The notes: generated by a model from the sequence alone, not told the origin. 64,000 bases of DNA from Alphaproteobacteria bacterium (GCA_020852655.1 JADZAI010000109.1:1-64000); one strand, 5' to 3'. Shown: positions 21,060 through 29,485, counted from the stretch's first letter. A program made the numbers and translations.

Positions 21060-21623
21060 ATGAAAACGAATATGCGTTCGCTGATGCTGGGTGCCGCCCT
21101 GGCCTCCGGCACCGCGCTCGGTTCCGTCGCCTTCGCGCAGGAGATGGCACCGGTCCCGACCCCGATGCCCGCTCCCACGGCGGCCAAGCCGCAAGCCGCC
21201 ACCGAGGCCTATGCCAATGCGGCGGCGATCGGAGACATGTTCGAGATCGAAGCGGCCAACCTCGCCTGGGACCGCAGCAAGTCCGAGAATGTGAAGGCCT
21301 TCGCCAAGATGATGATCGCCGATCACACCGCGACGAGCGCGAAGCTGAAGGTGCTCGTCGACCAGAATGACGGCGCGCTGCCGGGCGATCTCGACGAAAG
21401 CCACGATGCGATGCTCGATCAGTTGAAGGCAGCCGACGATGCGCAGTTCGACCAACTCTATCTGTCGCAGCAGGAGACCGCGCATGAAGAGGCGCTGAAG
21501 CTGCATCAGGACTATGCCGCGAACGGCGACAACGACGCCTTCAAGACGTTCGCGTCCGACACCGCCAAGAAGGTGCAGGAGCATATGAAGGCTCTGAAGA
21601 CGCTGACGCCGTCGCAGGGTTAG
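21060..21623 (+). CDS. DUF4142 family periplasmic protein
   Basis: 187 aa. Signal peptide MKTNMRSLMLGAALASGTAL...AFAQ with cleavage near residue 26 and a Pro-rich linker (MAPVPTPMPAPTAAKP). The remainder is the helical DUF4142 ferritin-like bundle: AYANAAAIGDMFEIEAANLA, VKAFAKMMIADHTATSAKLK and DSHD/ETAHEEALKLHQDYA carry the His/Asp/Glu pattern typical of the family. Function unknown; homologues appear in stress and stationary-phase contexts. GGAG lies upstream of the ATG. A second in-frame ATG at 21072 is possible. Confidence 0.88.
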   Translation: MKTNMRSLMLGAALASGTALGSVAFAQEMAPVPTPMPAPTAAKPQAATEAYANAAAIGDMFEIEAANLAWDRSKSENVKAFAKMMIADHTATSAKLKVLVDQNDGALPGDLDESHDAMLDQLKAADDAQFDQLYLSQQETAHEEALKLHQDYAANGDNDAFKTFASDTAKKVQEHMKALKTLTPSQG

Positions 21624-21649
21624 GCGCTATAGCGGCCGGGCGGAGCGGA

Positions 21650-24157
21650 TCAATCCGTTTCGCCCGGCCGTTTTGCGCGTGTCGTCGGCTGGGCGGCGCG
21701 CGGATCGTCCGGCCAGCGGTGCTTGGGGTAGCGGCCCTTGAGGTCCTTCTTCACGTCCGCATAGGAGCCGGCCCAGAAGCCGGCGAGATCGCGCGTCACC
21801 TGAACCGGCCGGCGCGCCGGCGAGAGCAGGTGCAGCGTGACCGGCACGCGGCCGCGGGCGACCGAGGGTGTCGTCGTGGCGCCGAACATCTCCTGCAAGC
21901 GCACCGCCAGAACGGGCGTGCCGGAACCATAGTCCAGGGCGATGCGCGAACCCGTCGGCACCGCAAGATGCGTCGGCGCGTCGGCATCGACGACACGCTG
22001 GGCCTGCCAGCCGAGGCGGCCGCGCAAGGCCGCGCCGAGATCGATCCGGTAAAACTGTTCGGCGCGGGTAAGACCTTCCAGATAAGGCGCCAGCCAGTCG
22101 AGGTCCGCGACGAGCGCGGCGTGCGACAGGTCCGCGATGTCGTCATACGGTGCGCCTAGGCTGCGCAGCAGAGCGACGCGCGCTTGAAGCTGGCGCAGAT
22201 CGTCGGTCCAGGGCAGGGCGTTCAGTCCAAGCTGGGCCAAGCCGGTGAGGAGCGCCGCCTGAAGCGCATCTTCCGGTGGGGGGGCGAGCGGCTTCTCGTC
22301 AAGGACAAGCGTGCCGAGCCGGGTTGAGCGCCGGGCCGCGACTGCGCGGGTGCGCGTATCCCAGACGACTTCGTCGGCGGTCAGGATATCCGTGGCGAAC
22401 AGAGCATCGATATCGGCGCGGGCAATGGGGGCGGCGAGGAAGATGCGGGCGTTCTCCTGGCCCTGGTCGACCGCGCCGAGCGCGAGGAAGCGTTCGCCCG
22501 CCAGCGCATCCGTTTCGGTGAGCAGCGCGCCGCGTCCCGAGCGCAGGCGATAGGCGCCGCGCGGGCCGCGACGCTGGGCGACGCGGTCGGGATAGGCTAG
22601 CGCGAGCAGGGGGCCGGCCTCGGCGGCGTCGATCGGGCCGGCAGGGATGCGCGCCTGGTGCTGCCACGCCTTGGCGTTGGCGCGCGCCCGGGCAAGGGCG
22701 ACGCGGTCGACCTGGACGGCGCCGTCGCGGTCGCCGGCGAAGGCCGCGAGCCGCGTGCGCAGATCGGCATCGGGCCGGTCGCGGTCAGGCCTGACGACAT
22801 CGCGCTCCGAAAGCATAGCGGCGACTGCGCAGGCGGTCGCCCCGGCCCCGCGTGCCGCACCCGCAATGATCATGTGCGCGAGGCGCGGGTGAAGGCCGAG
22901 CGCGTTGATGGCGCGGCCATGCGCGGTGATGCGTCCGTTGCCGTCGAGGGCTTCGAGCTCGCCGAGCAGCGTGCGCGCCTGGGCATAGGCGGCGGCCGGG
23001 GGAGGGTCGAGAAAGGCGTAGGCGGCGGGGCTGACGTCGCCCCAGACGGCGAGGTCGAGCGCCAGTGGCGCAAGGTCGGCGATCGCCATCTCGGGCGGGG
23101 CAAAGGCGGGCAGGGCGCGATGCGATTCCGCGCTCCACAGGCGATAGCAGCGTCCCGGCGCGAGGCGCCCGGCGCGTCCGCACCGCTGTTCCGCCGCCGC
23201 CTGCGATACCGACGTCGTGACGAGCCGCGTCATGCCGGTCGCGGCGTCGAAGCGCGGCTGGCGGGACAACCCGCTGTCGACGACGGCGCGGATGTCCGGG
23301 ATCGTAAGGCTCGTCTCGGCGATCGCCGTCGCGAGCACGACGCGGCGTTCGCCGCCTACCGGGGGCGCGACAGCGCGCATCTGGGCCTCGAAGGGCAGGT
23401 TGCCGTAGAGCGGCACGACGCTGGTGCCCGGCGGCAGGGCACCATCGGCGAGGCGCGTCTCGGCCGCGCGGATCTCGCCCTCGCCCGGCAGGAAGACCAG
23501 CACGCTGCCGTCGCCCTCGCGCAAGGCGCGGCGCACCGTGTCGGCGACGGCACCGGGCAGGGCGCGCGGCTCGGGCCGGGCGAGATGGACGGTCTCGACC
23601 GGGAACAGCCGCCCCGACGAGGCGATCACCGGCGCCCCTCCCAACAGGGCTGCGACCCGGGCGCCGTCCAACGTCGCCGACATGACGAGCAGCCGCAGGT
23701 CCGGCCGCAGCGCCTGCTGCGCCTCCAGCGCCAAGGCGAGGCCGAGGTCCGAATCGAGGCTGCGCTCGTGGAATTCGTCGAAGATGACGAGGCCGATCCC
23801 GGCGAGCGAGGGATCGTTCTGAAGCCGCCGGGTCAGCAGCGCCTCGGTCACGACCTCGATCCGGGTGCGCGGGCTGACCTTCGCCTCGAGCCGCACGCGA
23901 TAGCCGGCGGTCTCCCCGACCGGCTCGCCCAGCATCTGCGCCATGCGCTGGGCCGCTGCCCGGGCGGCCACGCGGCGCGGCTCGAGCATCAGGATGCGCT
24001 GGCCGGCAAGCCAGGGCTCGCCCAGCAGCGCCAGCGGCACCAGCGTCGTCTTGCCGGCCCCCGGCGGTGCTTCCAGCACCGCGGCGCGGCCTTCGGCAAG
24101 CGCGGCCCTGAGTGCCGGCAGGGCGTCGCGGACAGGAAGGTCGTGACCTTGCGTCAT
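21650..24157 (-). CDS. hrpB: ATP-dependent helicase HrpB
   Basis: 835 aa DExH-box helicase. Walker A PPGAGKTTLVPL around 29-40, motif Ia EPRRVAARAAA, motif II DEFHERSLDSD (the DEFH form typical of HrpB, not DEAH), motif III MSATLDG, motif V/VI VLATAIAETSLTIPDI and QRCGRAGRLAPG. The HA2 and HrpB C-terminal domains follow, ending with an Arg/Lys-rich tail (RYPKHRWPDDPRAA). Role in bacteria is poorly defined (mRNA processing is known for E. coli HrpA). It lies divergent from secF with 75 bp between them. Confidence 0.95.
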   Translation of the reverse strand: MTQGHDLPVRDALPALRAALAEGRAAVLEAPPGAGKTTLVPLALLGEPWLAGQRILMLEPRRVAARAAAQRMAQMLGEPVGETAGYRVRLEAKVSPRTRIEVVTEALLTRRLQNDPSLAGIGLVIFDEFHERSLDSDLGLALALEAQQALRPDLRLLVMSATLDGARVAALLGGAPVIASSGRLFPVETVHLARPEPRALPGAVADTVRRALREGDGSVLVFLPGEGEIRAAETRLADGALPPGTSVVPLYGNLPFEAQMRAVAPPVGGERRVVLATAIAETSLTIPDIRAVVDSGLSRQPRFDAATGMTRLVTTSVSQAAAEQRCGRAGRLAPGRCYRLWSAESHRALPAFAPPEMAIADLAPLALDLAVWGDVSPAAYAFLDPPPAAAYAQARTLLGELEALDGNGRITAHGRAINALGLHPRLAHMIIAGAARGAGATACAVAAMLSERDVVRPDRDRPDADLRTRLAAFAGDRDGAVQVDRVALARARANAKAWQHQARIPAGPIDAAEAGPLLALAYPDRVAQRRGPRGAYRLRSGRGALLTETDALAGERFLALGAVDQGQENARIFLAAPIARADIDALFATDILTADEVVWDTRTRAVAARRSTRLGTLVLDEKPLAPPPEDALQAALLTGLAQLGLNALPWTDDLRQLQARVALLRSLGAPYDDIADLSHAALVADLDWLAPYLEGLTRAEQFYRIDLGAALRGRLGWQAQRVVDADAPTHLAVPTGSRIALDYGSGTPVLAVRLQEMFGATTTPSVARGRVPVTLHLLSPARRPVQVTRDLAGFWAGSYADVKKDLKGRYPKHRWPDDPRAAQPTTRAKRPGETD

Positions 24158-24232
24158 CGCGGCCCTTGCGCCACCCCGGGGGCTAATCTATCCCCTGCCG
24201 CCCACTGGCCGCCCCGGGAAACGCCGCTTCGC

Positions 24233-25174
24233 ATGCGCCACCTGTATCTCGTCCCCAAGCATACCAACATCGATTTCGTCGGCCTGCGCTGGATCGGCTT
24301 CTCGATCACCGGCCTGACGATGCTGGTCGCCCTTGTCGCCCTCATCTTCATGGGGCTCAACCTCGGCATCGACTTCACCGGCGGCGTGGTGATCAAGGCC
24401 GAGCGGACACAGGGCGAGGTGGACTTCGACCATCTCCGCGACCAGCTCGACACGCTGGGCTTCGGCGATGTCGCCTTGCAGGAGTTCGGCACCAAGAGCC
24501 AGGTGCTGATCCGTATCCAGCCCTCCGAGGCGACGATGGGCCAGGAGCAGCAGGTCGTCGCGACGGTCACCCAGGCGCTCGGCACCGACTACAAGATTCT
24601 CGGCCAGGACGTCGTCGGCCCCAAGGTCTCGGGCGAATTGTTCACGGGCGGCGTCATCGCCTGTCTGGCGGCCGTCGCCATGATCGCGCTCTACGTGGCG
24701 TTCCGCTTCGAATGGCAGTTCGGCGTCGCGGCCTTCATCGCGACCTTCCACGACGTCTTCGTCACAGTGGGCCTGTATTCGGTAACGCAGCTCACCTTCG
24801 ACCTGACTTCGGTCGCGGCGGTGCTGACGCTAGCGGGCTATTCGATCAACGACACCGTGGTCGTGTTCGACCGCATCCGCGAGAACCGGCGCAAGTTCAA
24901 GAAGATGCCGCTCAGCGATCTCATCAATCTCAGCACCAACCAGACGCTGGCGCGCACCGTGATGACCTCGGTCTGCACGGCGCTGTCGGTGATCCCGATG
25001 ATCTTCTTCGGCGGCGAGACGCTGTTCGGCTTCTCCGTCTCGATCATGTTCGGGATCGTGATCGGCACCTACTCGTCGATCTACGTCGCCTCGGCGCTGC
25101 TGCTCTACATGCCGGCGATCGGCACGATGGAAAAGGTGGCGCCGCCGCCGGCTGCCAGGGCGGCGCGCCCCTGA
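24233..25174 (+). CDS. secF: Protein translocase subunit SecF
   Basis: 313 aa, six membrane helices. It partners SecD in pulling exported proteins through SecYEG using the proton gradient. N-terminal helix SITGLTMLVALVALIFMGLN followed by GIDFTGGVVIKA (about 47-58), the periplasmic loop, then DVVGPKVSGELFTGGV and GYSINDTVVVFDRIRENRR around 202-220, the RND signature; NQTLARTVMTSV near 238-249. ATG at 24233. No secD lies upstream: hrpB occupies that side on the other strand, so secD must be elsewhere or be split from secF here. Confidence 0.96.
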   Translation: MRHLYLVPKHTNIDFVGLRWIGFSITGLTMLVALVALIFMGLNLGIDFTGGVVIKAERTQGEVDFDHLRDQLDTLGFGDVALQEFGTKSQVLIRIQPSEATMGQEQQVVATVTQALGTDYKILGQDVVGPKVSGELFTGGVIACLAAVAMIALYVAFRFEWQFGVAAFIATFHDVFVTVGLYSVTQLTFDLTSVAAVLTLAGYSINDTVVVFDRIRENRRKFKKMPLSDLINLSTNQTLARTVMTSVCTALSVIPMIFFGGETLFGFSVSIMFGIVIGTYSSIYVASALLLYMPAIGTMEKVAPPPAARAARP

Positions 25175-25186
25175 TGCGGTGCCGCG

Positions 25187-25813
25187 TTACAGCGGCACCC
25201 ATTCGCGCTCTTCGGTGAAGCTCAGATAGCCCACATTCAGCCCGGCGCGCAGGCCGGCGCCCGAGCGCATCGGGGCTAGGGTGATGCCGCTGTCGCGCAG
25301 GTAGTTCACGCCGATGCCGGCGATGAAGTAGTAACTGCCGTCGACCCCGGGGAAGCGCTGGAACATCTCGCTGACACGATGCAAATTGTAGATCAGCGTG
25401 AAACATTTCGACGCGTTGGCGCCGAGGTCGAAGCCGATGGACGGGCCGGTCCAGAAGATCTTGATGGGCTCCTGCTGGCGCCGGTAGAGCCAGCCCTCAC
25501 CATAGCGCACGCCGGCGACGACCGCGGCGGCGGCCTCCTCGCCCTGGATATAGGCGTTGGGCCGGCCGAGATCGCCGAACACACGCTCGACCACTTCGGC
25601 GGCGCCCTTGGCCGTCACGCCGAAGAAATTCGCTACCGAATCGGTAATCTCTTCCTGGCGGTATTCGCTCGTCACCGGCTCGTCGGCGGGATAGGCATCG
25701 CGCGGCGGCGGCTCGCTCGACTTGCTGGTGCCGGCACAGGCGGTCAGCGCGAAGGCCGCAGCGCCGGTGAGCATGTTGCGGCGCGTCGTGAGGCGCCGGA
25801 TGAGGTCGTCCAT
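25187..25813 (-). CDS. eipA: EipA-like (DUF1134) envelope protein, predicted lipoprotein
   Basis: 208 aa. The family core EITDSVANFFGVTAKGAAEV, VFGDLGRPNAYIQGEEAAAA and TGPSIGFDLGANASKCFTLI is DUF1134, named EipA in Brucella for its role in envelope stress resistance. The N-terminus has a twin-arginine-like TTRRNML followed by AAFALTACAG, a lipobox-like ending with Cys near residue 26, so it may be exported folded and/or lipidated. It is convergent with secF (12-base gap). A CtrA-like site lies upstream; Brucella eipA is, as I recall, CtrA-controlled. Confidence 0.88.
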   Translation of the reverse strand: MDDLIRRLTTRRNMLTGAAAFALTACAGTSKSSEPPPRDAYPADEPVTSEYRQEEITDSVANFFGVTAKGAAEVVERVFGDLGRPNAYIQGEEAAAAVVAGVRYGEGWLYRRQQEPIKIFWTGPSIGFDLGANASKCFTLIYNLHRVSEMFQRFPGVDGSYYFIAGIGVNYLRDSGITLAPMRSGAGLRAGLNVGYLSFTEEREWVPL

Positions 25814-25901
25814 GATATCTCCGTTCGAATCAGCTGCCTCGCCAGGAGGCGTTGTTAACGCAGGCGCCCCGAACGCGCGTGGTCATCATTTCGGCGCTTT
25901 G

Positions 25902-25916
25902 GTAATGTTCCGTTAA
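25902..25916 (-). promoter_or_regulatory. CtrA-like box between eipA and the stomatin gene
   Basis: Minus strand reads TTAA-CGGAACA-TTAC (25916-25902), one base off TTAA-N7-TTAA. It lies 89 bp upstream of the eipA ATG and 26 bp before the divergent stomatin-like gene, so it could serve either. Another GTTAAC half site occurs nearer eipA (about 25854-25859). Confidence 0.45.
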
Positions 25917-25941
25917 CGCTGTTTGCGGGGAGAGCGCGTTC

Positions 25942-26961
25942 ATGTTCGAAGAAAACATCTTCGTCTTCATCCTTCTGGGCCTGCTGCTGCTGATCGTGTT
26001 CAGCGCGGTGAAGGCAGTGCCCCAGGGCCAGGAGTGGACCGTGGAGCGGTTCGGCCGCTACACGCGGACGCTTTCGCCCGGTCTCAACCTGATCGTGCCG
26101 ATCTATGATCGCATCGGGCGCAAGCTGACGATGATGGAGCAGGTGCTGGAAATTCCGCGCCAGGACGTCATCACCAAGGACAACGCGATGGTGACGACGG
26201 ACGGCATCGCGTTCTTCCAGGTCATAGACGCCGCCCGGGCCGCCTATGAGGTGAAGGACCTCGAACGGGCGGTGGCAAACCTGACCCTCACCAATATCCG
26301 CACGGTGATCGGCTCGATGGACCTCGACGAGGTGCTCTCGAAGCGTGACGAGATCAACGAGCGCCTGCTGCGCGTGGTGGATGCCGCCACGGGGCCGTGG
26401 GGTATCAAGATCATGCGAATCGAGATCAAGGACCTCACGCCGCCCTCCGACATTACCGATTCGATGGCGCGCCAGATGAAGGCCGAGCGCGAGCGGCGCG
26501 CCGAGGTCATCACGGCGGAAGGCGAGAAACAGGCGGCGATCCTGCGCGCCGAGGGCCAGAAGCAGTCCCAGATCCTCGAAGCCGAAGGGCGCCGCGAGGC
26601 CGCCTTCCGCGACGCCGAAGCGCGCGAACGCGCCGCCGAGGCCGAAGGCAAGGCGACCGAAGTCGTGTCGGCCGCCATCGCGGCCGGGGACGTACAGGCG
26701 ATCAACTATTTCGTCGCGCAGAAATACGTCGAGGCGTTCCGCGCCCTGGCGACGGCGCCGAACCAGAAATTCGTGATCGTCCCGTCCGAGATGTCGGGCC
26801 TGCTGTCTTCCATCGCCGGCGTCGGCGAACTCGCCAAGGCGGCGCTCGGCGGCGGTGACGGCGGTCGTACCCCGCCGCCTCCCGCGGCCCGCCAGCGGCC
26901 GGGCGCGGTCTCCTGGCAGTCGGGCGATGCGAGCGGCAGCGTGCCGCGCTCCGAAGCGTGA
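25942..26961 (+). CDS. SPFH/Band 7 (stomatin-like, QmcA) membrane protein
   Basis: 339 aa. One N-terminal membrane helix (FVFILLGLLLLIVFSAVKAV, about 7-26), the SPFH domain starting VPQGQEWTVERFGRYTRTLSPG, then a long charged coiled coil (ARQMKAERERRAEVITAEGE ... EAEGRREAAFRDAEARERAAEAEG, about 178-240), and a Gly/Pro-rich tail. Such proteins form membrane-microdomain rings and bind proteases such as FtsH. The NfeD-like partner follows 64 bp downstream, the usual pairing. Confidence 0.93.
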   Translation: MFEENIFVFILLGLLLLIVFSAVKAVPQGQEWTVERFGRYTRTLSPGLNLIVPIYDRIGRKLTMMEQVLEIPRQDVITKDNAMVTTDGIAFFQVIDAARAAYEVKDLERAVANLTLTNIRTVIGSMDLDEVLSKRDEINERLLRVVDAATGPWGIKIMRIEIKDLTPPSDITDSMARQMKAERERRAEVITAEGEKQAAILRAEGQKQSQILEAEGRREAAFRDAEARERAAEAEGKATEVVSAAIAAGDVQAINYFVAQKYVEAFRALATAPNQKFVIVPSEMSGLLSSIAGVGELAKAALGGGDGGRTPPPPAARQRPGAVSWQSGDASGSVPRSEA

Positions 26962-27025
26962 CGGCCGCGCTTGCACGCCAGCCATGCGCAGGCCATCTCT
27001 GGCACGGCGCTGAAGGAGGCGCTCC

Positions 27026-27493
27026 ATGGACGCTGTGATCCATTTTCTCGACGGGTTGACCTACTGGCACTGGTTCGCCTTCGGTGCCGCGCTGGTGATC
27101 CTCGAGATTCTGACGCCGACCTTCTATCTCATCTGGCCCGGCATTGCGGCGGTGGTTGTCGGGCTTTTGCTGCTAGTGATGCCGGACCTCTCGTGGACCG
27201 TGACGCTGACCGTGTTCGGCGTGCTGTCCGTGGTCACGACGCTGGTCTGGCAGTCCTTCTTCAGCCCGCACGCCCATGACGAGACCAACCGCATTTCGCT
27301 GAACCAGAGGGCCACGCGGAATATCGGACGGCGCGCCGTGGTCGCCGCCGGCTTTCACAGCGGCCGCGGGCCTATTCTCCTGGACGACACACGCTGGCAG
27401 GCGATCAGCGAATCGGGTTCCGATCTCGCGCCGGGGATGGCTGTCGAAATCGTCGGGGCGGACGGGGCTGTGCTGCTGGTCAGGGCCGCCTGA
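27026..27493 (+). CDS. NfeD-like membrane protein
   Basis: 155 aa short-form NfeD, partner of stomatin/SPFH proteins. Membrane helices around 14-36 (WHWFAFGAALVILEILTPTF), 38-52 and 58-75, then a C-terminal soluble OB-fold (GRRAVVAAGFHSGRGPILLD with VEIVGADGAVLLVRAA). Good RBS (GGAGG) before the ATG at 27026. Its last base is the first base of the next small gene's start codon. Confidence 0.9.
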   Translation: MDAVIHFLDGLTYWHWFAFGAALVILEILTPTFYLIWPGIAAVVVGLLLLVMPDLSWTVTLTVFGVLSVVTTLVWQSFFSPHAHDETNRISLNQRATRNIGRRAVVAAGFHSGRGPILLDDTRWQAISESGSDLAPGMAVEIVGADGAVLLVRAA

Positions 27494-27729
27494 TGCTTGG
27501 CAAAGTGCTCCTGCTGGGCGCGCTTTTTGCGATTCTGGCGGGGGCGGTCGGGTGGGCCGCCTGGGTCTGGGGCAGTCTGCCCGGCACAGAAATAGGGGCG
27601 CACGGCATAATCGCGCTGGTCCTGGGTATCCTGGGCTCGCTTGTGGTGGGGTGCGGGCTCATGGTTCTGGTTTTCTACTCCTCGCGCCGGGGGTATGATG
27701 ACCGGGTCCGCTACGACCATGAGAACTGA
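27493..27729 (+). CDS. Small two-helix membrane protein, 78 aa
   Basis: Two predicted membrane helices (about 4-26, VLLLGALFAILAGAVGWAAW, and 36-63, HGIIALVLGILGSLVVGCGL) and a charged tail RRGYDDRVRYDHEN. Its ATG overlaps the nfeD stop, and its last 11 bases overlap the start of the fnr-like gene, so it is tightly coupled between the two. No family recognised. The coupling suggests a link to the Fnr-type regulator, but that is inference. Confidence 0.75.
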   Translation: MLGKVLLLGALFAILAGAVGWAAWVWGSLPGTEIGAHGIIALVLGILGSLVVGCGLMVLVFYSSRRGYDDRVRYDHEN

Positions 27730-28459
27730 TACCTTGACGTCCGAAACGACCCTGGAGCGGGAACCCTGCCAGGCCGACGCCACCGGCGCGTGCGCCATCT
27801 GCCGCGTTCGAAGCGTGAGCGTGTGCTCCGCGCTGAGCGGCGACGAGATGGCGCGCCTTTCCTCGCTTGCGGAAGATATCCACGTTCCCGCGCGCGGTGC
27901 GCTGGTCAACGAAGGCGATCCGGCTCGCAATGTGTTCAACATCACGGCGGGCGTGGTCCGCACCTTCCGCCTGCTGCCCGACGGAAAGCGCCAGCTCTTC
28001 GGCTTCCTGCTGCCGGGCGATTTCCTGGGCCTGTCGATGAGCGACAAATACCGGTTTTCGGCCGAGGCGGTCGACGACGTCACAGCCTGCCGTTTCGACC
28101 GCACGAAGTTCAGCCGCCTGCTCGATTCCTATCCTTCGCTGCTGCGCCGCCTTCACCAGGCCGCATCGAGCGAGCTGAATCTCGCGCAGGACCACATGGT
28201 GCTGCTGGGACGCCGCAATGCCGAGCAGCGGCTGGCAGCCTTCGTGCTGTCCCTCCGCGACCGTCTCAAGCGCCTCGGCGGCAGTCCGGTTACGGTTCCG
28301 CTGGCCATGTCGCGACAGGACATCGCCGACTATCTCGGCCTGACGATCGAAACCGTCAGCCGCACCGTGACCTCGCTCGCCGCCAGCCGCACGCTCCTCG
28401 TCGTACCGGGCGGCGTCCGCATCATGGACGCCGCGAAGCTGGAGGCCCTGGCTGCCTAG
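27719..28459 (+). CDS. Fnr/FixK-type Crp-family regulator with Fe-S cysteines
   Basis: 246 aa. N-terminal cysteines C17, C25, C28, C36 plus an internal C124 (DDVTACRFD) resemble the cluster ligands of oxygen-sensing Fnr (three N-terminal Cys plus one near 122 in E. coli). A cyclic-nucleotide-binding-like barrel occupies about 38-150, then the dimer helix and the HTH SRQDIADYLGLTIETVSRTVTS (about 201-222), whose E-x-x-S-R recognition helix is that of Fnr and predicts TTGAC/T-N4-A/GTCAA sites. Such a site lies 1 kb downstream before the stress-protein operon. ATG at 27719 inside the preceding gene's end. Confidence 0.92.
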   Translation: MRTDTLTSETTLEREPCQADATGACAICRVRSVSVCSALSGDEMARLSSLAEDIHVPARGALVNEGDPARNVFNITAGVVRTFRLLPDGKRQLFGFLLPGDFLGLSMSDKYRFSAEAVDDVTACRFDRTKFSRLLDSYPSLLRRLHQAASSELNLAQDHMVLLGRRNAEQRLAAFVLSLRDRLKRLGGSPVTVPLAMSRQDIADYLGLTIETVSRTVTSLAASRTLLVVPGGVRIMDAAKLEALAA

Positions 28460-28462
28460 CCC

Positions 28463-29314
28463 CTAGTGGCTGAGCAGGCAGCACATCGGTGCGCGGTTCA
28501 GAAGATCGCGGGTGACGCCGCCGAAAATCCACTCCCGCGTCCGGCTGTGACCGAAGGCGCCGGCGACGATGAGATCGGCACCGGCCCGCCGTGCGATTTC
28601 GACCAGCGCCTCTCCCGGCGGATTGCGGCCGATGTCCTCGACCAGAGCGCGCGCCGGGACGTCTGCGCGCTTCAAGGCCGCCACCACGTCCTGGACGCTG
28701 CCCGGCGACGCCTCGGGGCCGACGGACGCAACGAAGACGTCCTGCGCCGCCCGCAGGAACGGCATCGCATCGGAAAGAGCCCGCCTGGCTTCGCGGGAAT
28801 CCTTCCAGGCGACGAGCACGCGCGCGGCGGCCAGCCCGCGAATCTGCGGCGGTGTGATCAGAACGGGGCGCCCTGCGGCCATCAGAATATCGGGCGGCGA
28901 TATGCCCAGCACCGGATCGGGCGCCTCGTTCGGCCCGCGGCGTCCGACGACGATGAGGTTGGCGGCGCGGCTCTGTTCGACGATGAAATCCTCGCCACGC
29001 CGGCCCGACGAGGCCCGCCATTCGATGTCGGCGCGCTTGCCGACCACCTCGTCGAAAACGGCCTTGGCATCGTTCACCGTCCGCTCGATCTGCGCGCGGG
29101 CCGCTTCCGCGATCTCCGGCTGGAGCGCAATCAGCCCTTCGCCGTACGGCGCATAGACGGGGATGATCGGCTGGGCGGCGGCGGCGCCGATCAGGCGCGC
29201 GCCGAAGCGGTCGGCGATCGTGATCGCCAGCTCGCAGCGCGCCCGAGCGTCCGGGCCGTCGTCGAGGTGGACGAGAACCGCCGAAAGGCCGGACCCTGCG
29301 GGCGCCGGTGTCAC
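28463..29314 (-). CDS. Tandem universal stress protein (UspA family)
   Basis: 283 aa with two UspA modules (about 1-140 and 150-283). The ATP-binding-type motif LIVVGRRGPNE ends module one, and LIVAGAFGHSRTREWIFGGV with the following RDLLNRAPMCCLLSH ends module two, matching G-2x-G-9x-G(S/T). I start it at the GTG at 29314, which overlaps the stop of a 35-residue gene by 4 bases; an upstream ATG at 29341 would extend it by 9 residues. Convergent with the Fnr-type gene and preceded by an FNR-like box, so probably induced under low oxygen. Confidence 0.9.
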   Translation of the reverse strand: MTPAPAGSGLSAVLVHLDDGPDARARCELAITIADRFGARLIGAAAAQPIIPVYAPYGEGLIALQPEIAEAARAQIERTVNDAKAVFDEVVGKRADIEWRASSGRRGEDFIVEQSRAANLIVVGRRGPNEAPDPVLGISPPDILMAAGRPVLITPPQIRGLAAARVLVAWKDSREARRALSDAMPFLRAAQDVFVASVGPEASPGSVQDVVAALKRADVPARALVEDIGRNPPGEALVEIARRAGADLIVAGAFGHSRTREWIFGGVTRDLLNRAPMCCLLSH

Positions 29315-29418
29315 GGCTTGCCGCCCGCCGTGTAGATGCAAGCGCCCGCGAGCGCCACCATAAACAGGGTGAAGGCACCTATCACGACGCTGAGGACAGC
29401 GATGGTGAGAGCGGGCAT
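29311..29418 (-). CDS. 35-residue single-helix membrane protein upstream of usp
   Basis: Very small ORF reading MPALTIAVLSVVIGAFTLFM, then VALAGACIYTAGGKP and a TGA stop. It is almost entirely one membrane helix (residues 4-30). AAGGAG lies 5 bases before the ATG, and the TGA overlaps the usp GTG (GTGA), so translation is coupled. Its length, RBS, coupling and helix all support a real microprotein; comparable small hydrophobic ORFs occur in cbb3 and stress operons. Confidence 0.7.
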   Translation of the reverse strand: MPALTIAVLSVVIGAFTLFMVALAGACIYTAGGKP

Positions 29419-29471
29419 GGGGGCTCCTTGAACTGGCCCACCTTTAGTGACGCGGATGCGTCGCCCCTGCC

Positions 29472-29485
29472 TTGACCTGCGTCAA
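29472..29485 (-). promoter_or_regulatory. FNR/FixK box upstream of the microprotein-usp operon
   Basis: TTGACCTGCGTCAA is a perfect dyad matching the FNR/FixK consensus TTGA(T/C)-N4-(A/G)TCAA. It lies 54 bp upstream of the 35-residue gene's ATG, a normal activating distance, and an Fnr-type regulator gene with the matching E-x-x-S-R helix is the convergent neighbour. Confidence 0.75.

Noticed and set aside
20864-21584. Minus-strand frames over tRNA-Glu and DUF4142
   Set aside because: They run through a well-formed tRNA and are antisense to a signal-peptide-bearing DUF4142 gene.
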